Shown in pieces: positions 25,730 to 34,956 of a stretch of DNA of 64,000 bases (its first letter is position 1; each line of letters starts with the position of its first letter). The notes under the pieces were generated by a model, which worked only from the letters and a program-made list of their open reading frames with translations, did not search any database and had not been told where the DNA came from. The DNA is taken from the NCBI RefSeq assembly GCF_000731315.1, contig NZ_HG938353.1, positions 3,100,001-3,164,000 on the forward strand, read 5' to 3'. This DNA is from Neorhizobium galegae bv. orientalis str. HAMBI 540. Its GTDB lineage: Bacteria > Pseudomonadota > Alphaproteobacteria > Rhizobiales > Rhizobiaceae. The translations under genes and the position numbers were made by a program.

Positions 25730-26971
25730 ATGTTTCCGCTGTCGCATATGATGAAATCCTTTATCCGCCGCGGCCGCCTGACGGTCATCGATGCGGAGGG
25801 CAGCCGCCATGTGTTCGCCGGTACGCCCGGCCCGTCGGTAACCATGCGCCTCACCGACAAACGGCTCTACCGGACCTTGGTGTTCAATCCGGAACTGGCG
25901 GCGGGCGAAGCCTATATGGACGGCACGATGCGGTTCGAGGACGGCTCGACGCTGCGCGATTTCCTGACGCTGTTTTCGGTCAACCGGCTCTCGCTCGGCT
26001 CCTATCCGCTCCAGAAAGTGCTGCGTAGCATCAAAATGCGCTTCCGCAAGCGGCAGCAGTCCAACCGCCGCGGCCAGGCGCAGCAGAACGTCGCGCACCA
26101 TTACGATCTCGGCAACGACTTCTACAAACTCTTCCTCGACGCCAACATGCTCTATTCCTGCGCCTATTTCCGCGAGCCGTCCGAGACGCTGGAACAGGCA
26201 CAGCGTAACAAGCTGCGGCTGCTGGCAGCCAAGCTCGGCCTCAAGCCGGGCATGAAGGTACTTGATATCGGCTGCGGCTGGGGCGACCTAGCGCTCTACC
26301 TCGCGAGGCTCGAAGATGTCGAAGTCCTCGGTGTCACTTTGTCGAAGGAACAGCAGGCGCTCGCCTCCTCACGGGCGCAGGCGGCCGGGCTCGACAACCG
26401 TGTCCGCTTCGAGCTCAAGGATTATCGCGACGTGACGGAAACATTCGACCGCATCGTTTCGGTCGGCATGTTCGAACATGTCGGCGTGCATCATTATGAC
26501 GAGTTCTTCGCCAAGCTGAATAGCCTGATGCCGGACGACGGGCTGGTGGTGCTGCACTCGATCGGCCATATGAGCCCGCCCGGCATGGCGAGCCCCTGGC
26601 TGCGCAAGTACATTTTCCCGGGCGCCTACTCGCCGGCCCTGTCGGAGGTCTTCGAGGTGGTCGAGCGCAACAGCCTGTGGGTGACCGATCTCGAATTCCT
26701 GCGCGTGCATTATGCCGCCACGCTTGCCCAATGGTCGGAACGGTTCCAAAAGAACCGTGATGCGGTCATTGCTCTTTACGACGAGCGTTTCGCCCGCATG
26801 TGGGAATTCTACCTGATCAGCGCCGAGATGATGTTCCGCACCGGCAGCCAGTTGGTCTTTCATATGCAGCTGTCGCGCTCGCGCGATGCGGCACCGATCG
26901 TGCGCGACTACATCACCGATCAGCAGCGCGCCTATATCGAGCGGGAAGCAGGCTTAAACCTTTCGCTGTGA
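25730..26971 (+). CDS. Cyclopropane-fatty-acyl-phospholipid synthase-like methyltransferase
   Basis: A 413-residue protein of the Cfa/Mycolic acid methyltransferase family. A lipid-binding N-terminal part (residues 1-120) precedes the methyltransferase with QNVAHHYDLGNDFYKLFLD, the SAM motif VLDIGCGWGDLA, the glutamate in SVGMFEHVG and FPGAYSPALSEV. It should transfer a methyl group from SAM to a double bond of a phospholipid acyl chain. I chose the ATG at 25730 because a run of six G lies about seven bases upstream; an ATG at 25706 is possible but has no such site. It stands alone, 86 bases after DUF2332. Confidence 0.9.
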   Translation: MFPLSHMMKSFIRRGRLTVIDAEGSRHVFAGTPGPSVTMRLTDKRLYRTLVFNPELAAGEAYMDGTMRFEDGSTLRDFLTLFSVNRLSLGSYPLQKVLRSIKMRFRKRQQSNRRGQAQQNVAHHYDLGNDFYKLFLDANMLYSCAYFREPSETLEQAQRNKLRLLAAKLGLKPGMKVLDIGCGWGDLALYLARLEDVEVLGVTLSKEQQALASSRAQAAGLDNRVRFELKDYRDVTETFDRIVSVGMFEHVGVHHYDEFFAKLNSLMPDDGLVVLHSIGHMSPPGMASPWLRKYIFPGAYSPALSEVFEVVERNSLWVTDLEFLRVHYAATLAQWSERFQKNRDAVIALYDERFARMWEFYLISAEMMFRTGSQLVFHMQLSRSRDAAPIVRDYITDQQRAYIEREAGLNLSL

Positions 26972-27018
26972 GAGGATCGGACGACGGTGGGCCCAGCCCG
27001 GCGAATGACGCCTCGCGC

Positions 27019-27327
27019 CTAAGCCCCCATTTCCATCAGCACGAAACCGATGAGCGGCGGCAATGCCGCACCGATCGCGATCTGGGCGGTGCGCGTCGGT
27101 GTCAGGCCGACGGCCGAGCCGGAAATGCCGGCCGCGATCAGGCCGGCCATCGGGATCGACAGGTTCCGGTCGATACCCGGTGCGGAGGAGGCGATCACCC
27201 CGGCGACGGACGCGCAGGCGCCGATCAGCGCGCCTTTCCAGATCTCGATCCCCGCAAGTTTCGCGGCAATCGCCCCGCCGATCACCGCCGCGATGACGGC
27301 GATCGCCATCAGTGTAAATTGTCCCAT
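27019..27327 (-). CDS. Small integral membrane protein of unknown function
   Basis: A 102-residue, Ala/Gly/Ile-rich protein with about four predicted membrane helices (residues 4-20, 27-45, 55-72 and 80-98) and a short charged loop (PGIDRN) in the middle. The ATG at 27327 has a strong GGGGAGGA site. It lies 65 bases downstream of soxG on the same strand and may be the last gene of that operon. I do not recognise the family. The length and helix count suit a channel or a transport accessory protein, but nothing in the sequence proves this. Confidence 0.7.
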   Translation of the reverse strand: MGQFTLMAIAVIAAVIGGAIAAKLAGIEIWKGALIGACASVAGVIASSAPGIDRNLSIPMAGLIAAGISGSAVGLTPTRTAQIAIGAALPPLIGFVLMEMGA

Positions 27328-27392
27328 GACATCCTCCCCTTGCTGATCGGAGAGTGCGGTTCCTGCCGCCCGAGTCAAGTTAGGCTATTGTC

Positions 27393-27974
27393 TTATAGCG
27401 CGGCATCCTGAGCACCCTCGGAGAGCAGGCCGAACGCGTAGCGCGAAAACGACCGCCAGACCTCCACCCGGAAGGCATCCTGCGCCGTTCTAAGGAGCAC
27501 GATCTCCACCTTGCCCAGAATGGTGCGCGAGCAGGCGCCGACCGGAAAAACCTTCAGCGACAGGTCCTGCGGGCAACCGGCATTGATTGCCGCCGCCGCA
27601 CCCGGTCCGGAGACGAGGATTGCCGTGTTGCGATGGGAGACGTCGGTTGCCGAATGAAGCACGCCGGAATTCTTGGCCGCCTGCATCAGGCTGTTGCCGA
27701 CATCGCTGCCTCCGTCTCCAATCACCAGCCACTCGTCCGGCCCGAGCCAGAGCGCGGTGCGACCATTGGCGGAAGCCGACGTCTTCGGCCTCACCGGCAG
27801 ATCGACGCCGAGCGCCCCGGACAATGCGGCGACCTCCTCGGCCCGAACGCGTAGCGAGATGCGCTCGGCGGACGGCGCCACCGTGAGCGTCGCATTGTGC
27901 GAGCCGTGATGACCGGCAAGCGGCAGCGTACGGCTTGCCGTGCCTGAACGGAAATCAGCCCCAGAATCAGCCAT
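27393..27974 (-). CDS. soxG: Sarcosine oxidase gamma subunit
   Basis: A 193-residue subunit of the heterotetrameric sarcosine oxidase. Visible motifs are ALWLGPDEWLVIG and a central GPGAAAAINAGCPQDLSLKVFPVGAC, both typical of SoxG and related to folate-binding YgfZ/GcvT folds. The start at 27974 has GGAGG eight bases upstream and overlaps the soxA stop by eight bases; an ATG at 27989 is an alternative. It is the last sox gene in the order B-D-A-G. Confidence 0.92.
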   Translation of the reverse strand: MADSGADFRSGTASRTLPLAGHHGSHNATLTVAPSAERISLRVRAEEVAALSGALGVDLPVRPKTSASANGRTALWLGPDEWLVIGDGGSDVGNSLMQAAKNSGVLHSATDVSHRNTAILVSGPGAAAAINAGCPQDLSLKVFPVGACSRTILGKVEIVLLRTAQDAFRVEVWRSFSRYAFGLLSEGAQDAAL

Positions 27975-30942
27975 GGATGCGGCCTCCATCCTTGTCGAAG
28001 AACACCATGTCGGTCACTTCCACTTCGATCGTCCTGTCTTTGAGCGGCACATAGAGCGTCTCTCCGATCCGCGCCCGTCCGCCGGCGACCAGCGCCAGCG
28101 CGATCGAGCGGCCGCAATTCTCCGACCAGTAGGCGGAGGTCACATGGCCAAGCATGGTCATCGGCTTGGCCTGGTTCGGATCGGCGACGATCTGGCCACC
28201 CTCCTCCAGCACAAGTGCCGGGTCCTTGGTGAGCAGCCCGACGAGCTGCTTGCGGCCCTCGCGCACCAGGTCGGGACGCTTCAGCCCGCGAATGCCGACG
28301 AAATCCGGCTTCTTGGACGACACCGCCCAGCCGAGCCCGGCATCGTCCGGGGTTACCGTACCGTCGGTATCCTGGCCGACGATGATATAGCCCTTTTCGG
28401 CGCGCAGTACGTGCATGGTCTCGGTGCCGTAAAGGCAGGCCCCCATCGGCTCCGCCCGCTCCCATATCGCCTTCCAGACGGCCGGACCGTAGTCGGCCGG
28501 CACGTTGAGCTCAAAACCGAGTTCGCCGGTGAACGAGACGCGGAAGAGCCGCGCCGGCACGCCCATCACGCTGCATTCCACCACGCTCATATGCGGAAAG
28601 GCCTCGTTGGAAATATCGACGCCCTCGACGAACGGCTGGATGATCTCGCGCGCCTTCGGCCCCTGCACGGCGATGACCGCCCATTGCTCGGTGGTCGAGG
28701 TCAGCCAGACCTTGAGATGCGGGAACTCCGTCTGCAGATAGTCTTCCATGTGGTGCAGCACGCGCGGCGCCCCGCCGGTCGTGGTCGTTACATGGAACCG
28801 GTCCTCGGCAAGTCGGCCGACGACGCCGTCGTCATAAACGAAACCGTCCTCACGGGTCATGATCCCGTAGCGGCTCTTGCCCGGCTTCAGGCTGTCCCAG
28901 GCATTCGTATAGAGGAGGTTGAGGAACTGCGCCGCATCGGGACCCACCACCTCGATCTTGCCGAGCGTCGAACCGTTGAACACGCCCGCTACCTCGCGCA
29001 CCGTCCGGCATTCGCGGTTGACGGCAGCCAGCATATCCTCGCCGCGCTTCGGGTAATACCAGGCGCGCTTCCAGTTGCCGACATCCTCGAATTCGGCGCC
29101 TTCGGCCGTTTCGAGCGAATGCATCGGCGTCTTGCGCGCCGGATCGAAAAGTTCTCCGCGCGAATGCCCCACCAGCGTGCCGTAGGTCACCGGCGTGTAG
29201 GGCGCGCGGAACGTCGTCAGCCCCACCTGCGGGATCGGCCGGTCGAGCATTTCGGCGGCAATCGCCAGACCGTGCATGTTGGAAAGCTTGCCCTGGTCCG
29301 ACGCCATGCCGTTGGTGGTGAAGCGCTTGATATGCTCGATCGAGTGCATCCCCTCGCGCACCGCAAGGCGGATGTCCTTGGCGGTCACGTCGTGCTGGAA
29401 ATCCACGAAGGCTTTTACCGTCGTATCCGGCCCCGCACCTTCCGCCGCACCGATCATGCCGCCGGTCCATTCGAACCGGTTTTCGCCTGCAACGGCGATC
29501 GAACCGCCACCCGCAACAATCGCCTCGTCGATCATTTCGGCCAGATCGTCCGTGCCGTTGCAGGAGCCGACGGAAACGCAATCCTGCGCATAGATATTCG
29601 GCAGGAAACGTTGGTTGACGTCGTCGAACCGGAGTTTTCCGCGCGACTGCGAAAACAGATGCACCGAAGGCGTCCAGCCGGCCGAAACGATCAGCGCGTC
29701 GACAGCAATCTTGCGGGCCTCGCCGCCGCCGTTGCGCGCCACCGTCATCGAAGAAATCCTCAGCCGGCCCCCGGTATCGGTCACCGAGTGGCCGCTCAGC
29801 ACGGAGATGCCGAGCCCGCGGGCTTCCGCCAGCAGCGCCTCGCCGGGATCGGCACGGCAATCGACGATCGCGGCGATCGAGACACCTGCCCGCTTCAAGT
29901 CGAAGGCCGTCTCGTAAGCCGAATCATGGGCCGTGTAGACGCCGACCTGTCTTCCGACCGCAACACCGTGATGGTTGAGGAAGGTGCGTGCCGCAGACGC
30001 CAGCATGATGCCCGGCCGGTCGTTATTGGCAAACACCATGTGCCGCTCGATCGAACCGGTCGCCAGCACCACCTTTTTCGCCCGCACCTGCCACAGCCGT
30101 TCGCGGGGCAGGTCCTTGCCGGGCTTTGCGACATGGTCGGTCACCCGCTCCACGAGGCCGAGGAAACCATGATTGTAATAACCGAACACCGTCGTGCGGG
30201 TCAGCACCGTCACGTTCGGCATGGCCTTCAGCTTTGCCGCCGTCGCCTGCGCCCAGTCGTAACCGTTTTGCCCGTTGATCGTGGTCGCCGCGTCGTAATG
30301 CAGCGCGCCGCCGACTTCCGGCTGTTCGTCGACCAGGAAAACGCTTTGCCCCGTCGCAGCAGCCGAAAGCGCCGCCGTCAGGCCGGCAACACCGGCACCG
30401 GCAACCAGCACGTCGCAATGGGCATAGCGGTTGGCATAATGATCGGGATCTTCTTCGGTCGGCGCAACGCCGAGACCGGCCGCACGGCGGATGAAGGGTT
30501 CGTAGATCTTCACCCAGGCCTCGCGCGGCCACATGAAGGTCTTGTAGTAGAAGCCGGCCGCAAAGAACGGCGAGAACAGATTGTTGACCGCTCCGACATC
30601 GAACTTCAGCGACGGCCAGCGGTTCTGCGAGGCTATCTTGGCGCCGTCGAAGACTTCCTGCACGGTCGCCCGCACGTTCGGCTGGCGCCGCGCCGCATCG
30701 CGCGACACGTCGATCAGCGCATTCGGCTCTTCCGGACCAGCAGACAAGATTCCGCGCGGCCGATGATATTTGAATGAGCGGCCAACCAGATGGATGCCAT
30801 GCGCCAGCAGCGCCGAGGCGACGGTATCGCCTTCCAGCGCGGTATAATTCTTGCCGTCGAAGGTGAAGCGCGCCGTGCGGGCGGGCGTCAACCGCCCCGC
30901 ACCCTTGATGCGAAAGGTGCCGGAATTGGAGGAAGCGCTCAT
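27967..30942 (-). CDS. soxA: Sarcosine oxidase alpha subunit
   Basis: A 991-residue flavoprotein subunit. The first part (residues 20-110) holds GDTVASALLAHGIHLVGRSF and KYHRPRG. The dinucleotide-binding domain begins CDVLVAGAGVAGLTAALSAA (near residue 170), and the last 380 residues form a GcvT-like aminomethyltransferase domain that binds tetrahydrofolate. The complex oxidises sarcosine to glycine, making H2O2 and 5,10-methylene-THF (or formaldehyde). It overlaps soxD by four bases and soxG by eight, so the subunits are made in fixed ratio. Full length. Confidence 0.96.
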   Translation of the reverse strand: MSASSNSGTFRIKGAGRLTPARTARFTFDGKNYTALEGDTVASALLAHGIHLVGRSFKYHRPRGILSAGPEEPNALIDVSRDAARRQPNVRATVQEVFDGAKIASQNRWPSLKFDVGAVNNLFSPFFAAGFYYKTFMWPREAWVKIYEPFIRRAAGLGVAPTEEDPDHYANRYAHCDVLVAGAGVAGLTAALSAAATGQSVFLVDEQPEVGGALHYDAATTINGQNGYDWAQATAAKLKAMPNVTVLTRTTVFGYYNHGFLGLVERVTDHVAKPGKDLPRERLWQVRAKKVVLATGSIERHMVFANNDRPGIMLASAARTFLNHHGVAVGRQVGVYTAHDSAYETAFDLKRAGVSIAAIVDCRADPGEALLAEARGLGISVLSGHSVTDTGGRLRISSMTVARNGGGEARKIAVDALIVSAGWTPSVHLFSQSRGKLRFDDVNQRFLPNIYAQDCVSVGSCNGTDDLAEMIDEAIVAGGGSIAVAGENRFEWTGGMIGAAEGAGPDTTVKAFVDFQHDVTAKDIRLAVREGMHSIEHIKRFTTNGMASDQGKLSNMHGLAIAAEMLDRPIPQVGLTTFRAPYTPVTYGTLVGHSRGELFDPARKTPMHSLETAEGAEFEDVGNWKRAWYYPKRGEDMLAAVNRECRTVREVAGVFNGSTLGKIEVVGPDAAQFLNLLYTNAWDSLKPGKSRYGIMTREDGFVYDDGVVGRLAEDRFHVTTTTGGAPRVLHHMEDYLQTEFPHLKVWLTSTTEQWAVIAVQGPKAREIIQPFVEGVDISNEAFPHMSVVECSVMGVPARLFRVSFTGELGFELNVPADYGPAVWKAIWERAEPMGACLYGTETMHVLRAEKGYIIVGQDTDGTVTPDDAGLGWAVSSKKPDFVGIRGLKRPDLVREGRKQLVGLLTKDPALVLEEGGQIVADPNQAKPMTMLGHVTSAYWSENCGRSIALALVAGGRARIGETLYVPLKDRTIEVEVTDMVFFDKDGGRIHG

Positions 30943-31280
30943 CGGGCGTCTCCTTCGGTCGCTTCATAGGTCTCGACGGTCTTTTCGGAGGCTCCGGTTT
31001 CCGGGAGCGGTTGCTTCGGCATTCCCGCCTTGTAGGTCACCAGGAACCTGTCGCTCACCGTGTCGCGCGCCGCGTTGAAGAACCGGCCACAGCCGTGGAT
31101 ATGCCGCCAGCGTTCATAGGTGAGGCCTTTTTCGTTGTTGCGCAGGAAGAAATATTCCGCGAACTCCTCGTCGGAAATCGCCGAGATATTTTCCGGCCGC
31201 GCAATATGCGCCTCGCCGGCCCAGCGGAATTCCAGTTCCGAGCGGTCTTCTTCGCAATAGGGGCAATGGATCAGCAGCAT
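30939..31280 (-). CDS. soxD: Sarcosine oxidase delta subunit
   Basis: A 113-residue zinc-binding subunit. CPYCEEDRSELEF near the N-terminus and HGCGRFFNAARDT supply the conserved metal ligands, and the end is variable and acidic. It sits between soxB (15 bases upstream) and soxA (four-base overlap). Length and motifs are normal for the family. Confidence 0.95.
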   Translation of the reverse strand: MLLIHCPYCEEDRSELEFRWAGEAHIARPENISAISDEEFAEYFFLRNNEKGLTYERWRHIHGCGRFFNAARDTVSDRFLVTYKAGMPKQPLPETGASEKTVETYEATEGDAR

Positions 31281-31295
31281 CTTGATGTCCCTGTA

Positions 31296-32549
31296 TTAAT
31301 GCGCCACGGCGGCGGCGGCCGCCTCGTCGATCAGCCGGCCGGTGCGGAACCGGTCGAGGTTCAGCCCCGCTGCCAGCCGGTGCGGCTCGCCCTTGGCGAT
31401 CAGATGCGCGAAGAGATTGGCCGAACCCGGCGTCGCCTTGAAGCCGCCGGTTCCCCAGCCGCAATTGACGAACAGGCCCGGCACCGGGGTGACGCCCTGG
31501 ATCGGCGAACGGTCCGGCGTGTTGTCGGTGATACCGCCCCATTGGCGCATCATCTTCACCCGCCGGAACATCGGGAAGAGTTCGCAGATGGCATCGAGCG
31601 TGTGGGTGATGATCTGCAGCCCGCCGGTCTGGGAATAGGAATTGTACTGGTCGGTGCCGGCGCCGATGACGAGTTCGCCCTTGTCCGACTGCGAGATATA
31701 GGCATGCACCGTGTTCGACATGACGACGCAGGGGAAGATCGGCTTCAGCGGCTCGGAGACCAGCGCCTGCAGCGGAGTTGAATGGAGCGGCACCCGCACA
31801 CCCGCCATCTCCATCACGACGGACGAATGGCCGGCGGCCGAAACGCCGATCTTCTTCGCCCCGATGAAGCCCTTGCTTGTCTCGACGCCCAGGACCTCGC
31901 CGTTCGGGCCGCGACGGATGCCGGTCACTTCGCAATTCTGGATGATATGCACGCCGCGGTCGGACGCCGCACGCGCATAACCCCAGGCGACCGCATCGTG
32001 GCGGGCCGTGCCGCCGCGCCGCTGCAGGGCGGCGCCGTTGATCGGGTAACGCGCCATCTTGGCAATATCGAGCACCGGCACGAAGGCCTTGGCCTGTTCC
32101 GGCGTCAGCCATTCGTTGTCGATGCCGTAGAGCCTGTTGGCGTTGATATGCCGCTTGAAGCTCTGCATGTCGTGGGTGTTGTGCGACAGCATCATTACGC
32201 CGCGCGGCGAATACATGACATTGTAGTTGAGATCCTGGCTCAGCCCCTCCCAGAGCTTCAGCGAATGCTCGTAGATGTCCATACTCTCTTCATAGAGATA
32301 GTTGGAGCGGATGATCGTCGTGTTGCGGCCGGTATTGCCACCGCCGAGCCAGCCCTTTTCGATCACCGCGACATTGGTGATGCCGTGTTCCTTGGCCAGA
32401 TAATAGGCAGCGCCCAGGCCATGCCCGCCGGCGCCGACGATGATCACGTCATAAGCGCTGCGCGGCTCCGGCGAGGCCCACTGTGCTTCCCAGCCCTTGT
32501 GGGCACGCATTGCCTCGCGGGCCACGGCGAAAACCGAATATCTGCGCAT
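31296..32549 (-). CDS. soxB: Sarcosine oxidase beta subunit
   Basis: A 417-residue FAD/FMN subunit that carries the sarcosine oxidation site. The FAD-binding loop is DVIIVGAGGHGLGAAYYLAK at about residues 30-50, followed by GWLGGGNTGRNTTIIRSNYL, and the end has PVPGLFVNCGWGTGGFKATP. The start at 32549 (MRRYSVF) matches family length; a longer reading to 32717 adds 56 atypical residues. It is the first sox gene. A striking inverted repeat lies 80-109 bases upstream. Confidence 0.96.
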   Translation of the reverse strand: MRRYSVFAVAREAMRAHKGWEAQWASPEPRSAYDVIIVGAGGHGLGAAYYLAKEHGITNVAVIEKGWLGGGNTGRNTTIIRSNYLYEESMDIYEHSLKLWEGLSQDLNYNVMYSPRGVMMLSHNTHDMQSFKRHINANRLYGIDNEWLTPEQAKAFVPVLDIAKMARYPINGAALQRRGGTARHDAVAWGYARAASDRGVHIIQNCEVTGIRRGPNGEVLGVETSKGFIGAKKIGVSAAGHSSVVMEMAGVRVPLHSTPLQALVSEPLKPIFPCVVMSNTVHAYISQSDKGELVIGAGTDQYNSYSQTGGLQIITHTLDAICELFPMFRRVKMMRQWGGITDNTPDRSPIQGVTPVPGLFVNCGWGTGGFKATPGSANLFAHLIAKGEPHRLAAGLNLDRFRTGRLIDEAAAAAVAH

Positions 32550-32933
32550 CTCGCCTCGAACTCCTCGGATCGTCGGCCCTAATCGCAGGGCCGGCATTTG
32601 GGTAGTGCCATACCCATTGCAAATCAATATGCGTCGCAATGGCTCTATTGCGACGCATTCGCCCTCCCCATCGACACCGGCAAGATCGTCCGCGAATTCG
32701 TGAGGATCGACCGGCACTCCGACCGTAAATTGCGACCGGCTATTCAGATTTTACGGCAACTCCTTAAAAGGCGGCGGAATTGGCGCAAATCGGCCTTAAT
32801 GCGTCTGGACTTCGCACATCTCTTCTGCTATCTGCCGTCATCAATCGCACGGCTCCAGGCCGAGCGGACGTTATTCTTTCGCCTCGAATCGTACCGATCC
32901 AGGCGAGCAACAAACCAAAGGAACGGGATTCAC
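32550..32933. other. Intergenic region between divergent soxB and rpsU
   Basis: 384 bases with no credible gene. It must contain the promoters of the sox operon (leftward) and of rpsU (rightward). The one clear structure is the 30-base inverted repeat at 32629-32658. No obvious sigma-70 pair or riboswitch was recognised. Confidence 0.6.
32629..32658. promoter_or_regulatory. Perfect inverted repeat upstream of soxB (candidate operator)
   Basis: Twelve-base arms ATGCGTCGCAAT and ATTGCGACGCAT are separated by six bases. Each arm contains its own near-palindrome, TGCG-T/A-CGCA, with the two centres 19 bases apart, about two helical turns. This fits two adjacent dimer sites for a regulator of soxBDAG better than a transcription terminator, as no T run follows on either strand. 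Confidence 0.6.
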
Positions 32934-33179
32934 GTGCAGGTACTTGTCCGCGACAACAACGTCGATCAGGCGCTCCGCGCTCTCAAGAAGAAGATGCAGC
33001 GCGAAGGCATTTTCCGTGAAATGAAGATGCGCGATTATTACGAGAAGCCGTCTGAAAAGCGCGCCCGTGAAAAGGCAGAGGCTGTCCGTCGCGTTCGCAA
33101 GCTTGCTCGCAAGCGCATGCAGCGCGAAGGCCTGATTGCCGCTCCCGCTCGTGCGGTTCCTGCGCGCCCGGCTCGTTGA
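32934..33179 (+). CDS. rpsU: 30S ribosomal protein S21
   Basis: An 81-residue basic protein of the small ribosomal subunit. It reads [20 protein letters not shown] at the start and continues [20 protein letters not shown], the S21 signature, ending in an Ala/Pro/Arg tail typical of rhizobial S21. The start is GTG at 32934, with AAGGAACGG upstream; no ATG gives the complete N-terminus. The gene stands alone, 87 bases before the TPR gene. Confidence 0.97.
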   Translation: MQVLVRDNNVDQALRALKKKMQREGIFREMKMRDYYEKPSEKRAREKAEAVRRVRKLARKRMQREGLIAAPARAVPARPAR

Positions 33180-33214
33180 TCGGCCGTTTTTTGGACGTTT
33201 TCATGTGCTTTCAG

Positions 33215-33248
33215 GGCGGTGGCGACATGGGCGCCGCCGCTCTTTTGA
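33215..33248 (+). terminator. Possible terminator after rpsU
   Basis: A GGCGGTG/CGCCGCC stem (one G-U pair) with a ten-base loop is followed by GCTCTTTTG. It is moderately convincing and sits 35 bases after the rpsU stop. Confidence 0.45.
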
Positions 33249-33266
33249 TTTGGTCCGAGACTTCCA

Positions 33267-34187
33267 ATGCCTTTGCACCGACATGAGGAAATGCGCCTGA
33301 TGGCCGCCAAAAATGCCGTTCTCGATCGTGGAACCGAAATTTCCGGCCTCTTGACCCAAGCTTCTCCTTTCCGTCGCAAAACAACGTTGCCTGCTGCGCT
33401 GATCGCCCTTCTGGCGCTTGCCGGCTGCTCGACCACGACCTCGACAGACATGATCACCGTCGATCGCGCCCAGGGGTCCCAAGAGAACATCTCCTCGCTC
33501 TCTTCCGTCATCAATTCCAGCCCGCAGGATCCGGAAGGCTATAACGTCCGTGGTACGGCCTACGGACGCGCCGGCGAGTTTTCGCGCGCCCTCGAGGACT
33601 TCAACCGCGCCATCCAGCTCAATCCGCAGTTCTACCAGGCCTATGCCAACCGGGCACTGGTCTACCGCAACATGGGCAAGCCTGTCGAAGCGGCCAACGA
33701 CTACAACCGCTCGCTGCAGATCAACCCGAATTACGACGTCGCCTATATCGGCCGCGGCAATATCTATCGCCAGGCCGGCCGCACCAACGAAGCCTTCAAC
33801 GACTTCAACAAGGCGATCCAGCTGGAAACCACCGATGGCCGGGCCTGGCACAATCGCGGCCTGATCTACCAGCTGCGCGGCCAGCACGCCCAGGCGATCG
33901 ACGATTTCTCGAAGGCCATCTCGCTGTCGGCGAATTCGCCGGAGCCCTACAACGGCCGCGGCATTTCCTATGTCGCCTTGAACGACGACGACAACGCGTT
34001 TGCCGACTTCAACCGCGCGATCGAGCTCAACGACAAGCTCGCTGAATCCTGGGCCAACCAGGCGCTGGTCTATGAGCGCCGCGGCGACAAGGCACGCGCC
34101 TACAAGTCCTATTCGCACGCCATGCGTCTCGACCCCAATTACAAGCCGGCCCAGGACGGCGCGGCCCGCACCCGCGCCAACACCTGA
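33267..34187 (+). CDS. TPR-repeat lipoprotein (NlpI-like)
   Basis: Up to 306 residues. A long charged N-terminus is followed by a hydrophobic stretch and a lipobox LLALAGC, so the protein is probably a lipoprotein whose mature part is in the periplasm. At least six tetratricopeptide repeats follow (examples: YNVRGTAYGRAGEFSRALED, YANRALVYRNMGKPVEAAND, WHNRGLIYQLRGQHAQAIDD). Alternative starts are the ATGs at 33291 and 33300; the last gives a more normal signal length, so the true start is uncertain. TPR lipoproteins act as scaffolds for periplasmic or envelope enzymes. No partner is visible nearby. Confidence 0.85.
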   Translation: MPLHRHEEMRLMAAKNAVLDRGTEISGLLTQASPFRRKTTLPAALIALLALAGCSTTTSTDMITVDRAQGSQENISSLSSVINSSPQDPEGYNVRGTAYGRAGEFSRALEDFNRAIQLNPQFYQAYANRALVYRNMGKPVEAANDYNRSLQINPNYDVAYIGRGNIYRQAGRTNEAFNDFNKAIQLETTDGRAWHNRGLIYQLRGQHAQAIDDFSKAISLSANSPEPYNGRGISYVALNDDDNAFADFNRAIELNDKLAESWANQALVYERRGDKARAYKSYSHAMRLDPNYKPAQDGAARTRANT

Positions 34188-34227
34188 TATCGCCGCCTGT
34201 CGGCAGAGCTGATTTCCGCCCCTACCC

Positions 34228-34956
34228 TCAGATATAGAGCGCTGCCATCTTGCGCCAGGCGCCGGCCCGGTGGGCGCGCCCGTCCCAGACATGCATCCGA
34301 TGCCCGACGCCCTTCTCGGACAGAACCCGGCTGAGATGCTGGTTGTTGTCGAGGAAAGGGTCGGCATCGCCGATCGTCAGCACGATCTCCACCTGCCGCA
34401 GCCTTTCGATCTGCCATTCGCTGGTGATGCCGGGCAGGAAATGCGACGGGGTGTGGAAATAGACGGTCTCGTCGTAATAACCGTCCATCAGGTCGTCGAA
34501 CGCCTCGACCTTCAGCGTCAGGTCGTAACGCCCGGAAAACGCGACGAGCTTGCGGAACAGGTGCGGATGGCGAAAGACGATGCTGGCGGCCTGGAAGGCA
34601 CCGAGGCTGCAGCCCTGAACGATCGTGCAGTCATGTCCGTTCCGGTCTGCCATCAGCGGCAGAACCTCGTTGAGGATATAATCCTCGAACGCCGCGTGCC
34701 TCCGGATGCGCACCGACGGATGCTGCCTTGCGTCGTAGAAGGTCTCGGTCGCCAATCCGTCGACGCAATAGAGCTGCAACTGGCCGGCGCGGATCTTGTC
34801 GGCAAGGCTTCCGACGATGCCAAGCTCTTCATATTCCCAGAAACGCCCCTCGCGGGTCGGGAACATCAGCACCTTGGCGCCGGCATGGCCGAACACCAGG
34901 AGTTCCATGTCTCGATGGAGCCGCTGGCTGTACCAGCGCAGATATTCGCGGTTCAT
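34228..34956 (-). CDS. Esterase-family alpha/beta hydrolase
   Basis: A 242-residue protein of the putative-esterase (esterase D/antigen 85-like) family. It has the nucleophile elbow GCSLG (IVQGCSLGAFQAA), an Asp in TIGDADPFLDN and a His in WDGRAHRAGAW near the end. It has no signal peptide, so it is probably cytosolic. Its ATG overlaps the stop of the upstream acetylxylan-esterase-like gene by four bases, which suggests the two enzymes work together. Substrate unknown. Confidence 0.85.
   Translation of the reverse strand: MNREYLRWYSQRLHRDMELLVFGHAGAKVLMFPTREGRFWEYEELGIVGSLADKIRAGQLQLYCVDGLATETFYDARQHPSVRIRRHAAFEDYILNEVLPLMADRNGHDCTIVQGCSLGAFQAASIVFRHPHLFRKLVAFSGRYDLTLKVEAFDDLMDGYYDETVYFHTPSHFLPGITSEWQIERLRQVEIVLTIGDADPFLDNNQHLSRVLSEKGVGHRMHVWDGRAHRAGAWRKMAALYI

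Noticed and set aside
27940..30777. Long open frame on the plus strand opposite soxA
   Set aside because: It is the antisense shadow of soxA in GC-rich DNA. The product is rich in Arg, His and Gly without any motif, and soxA is certain on the other strand.
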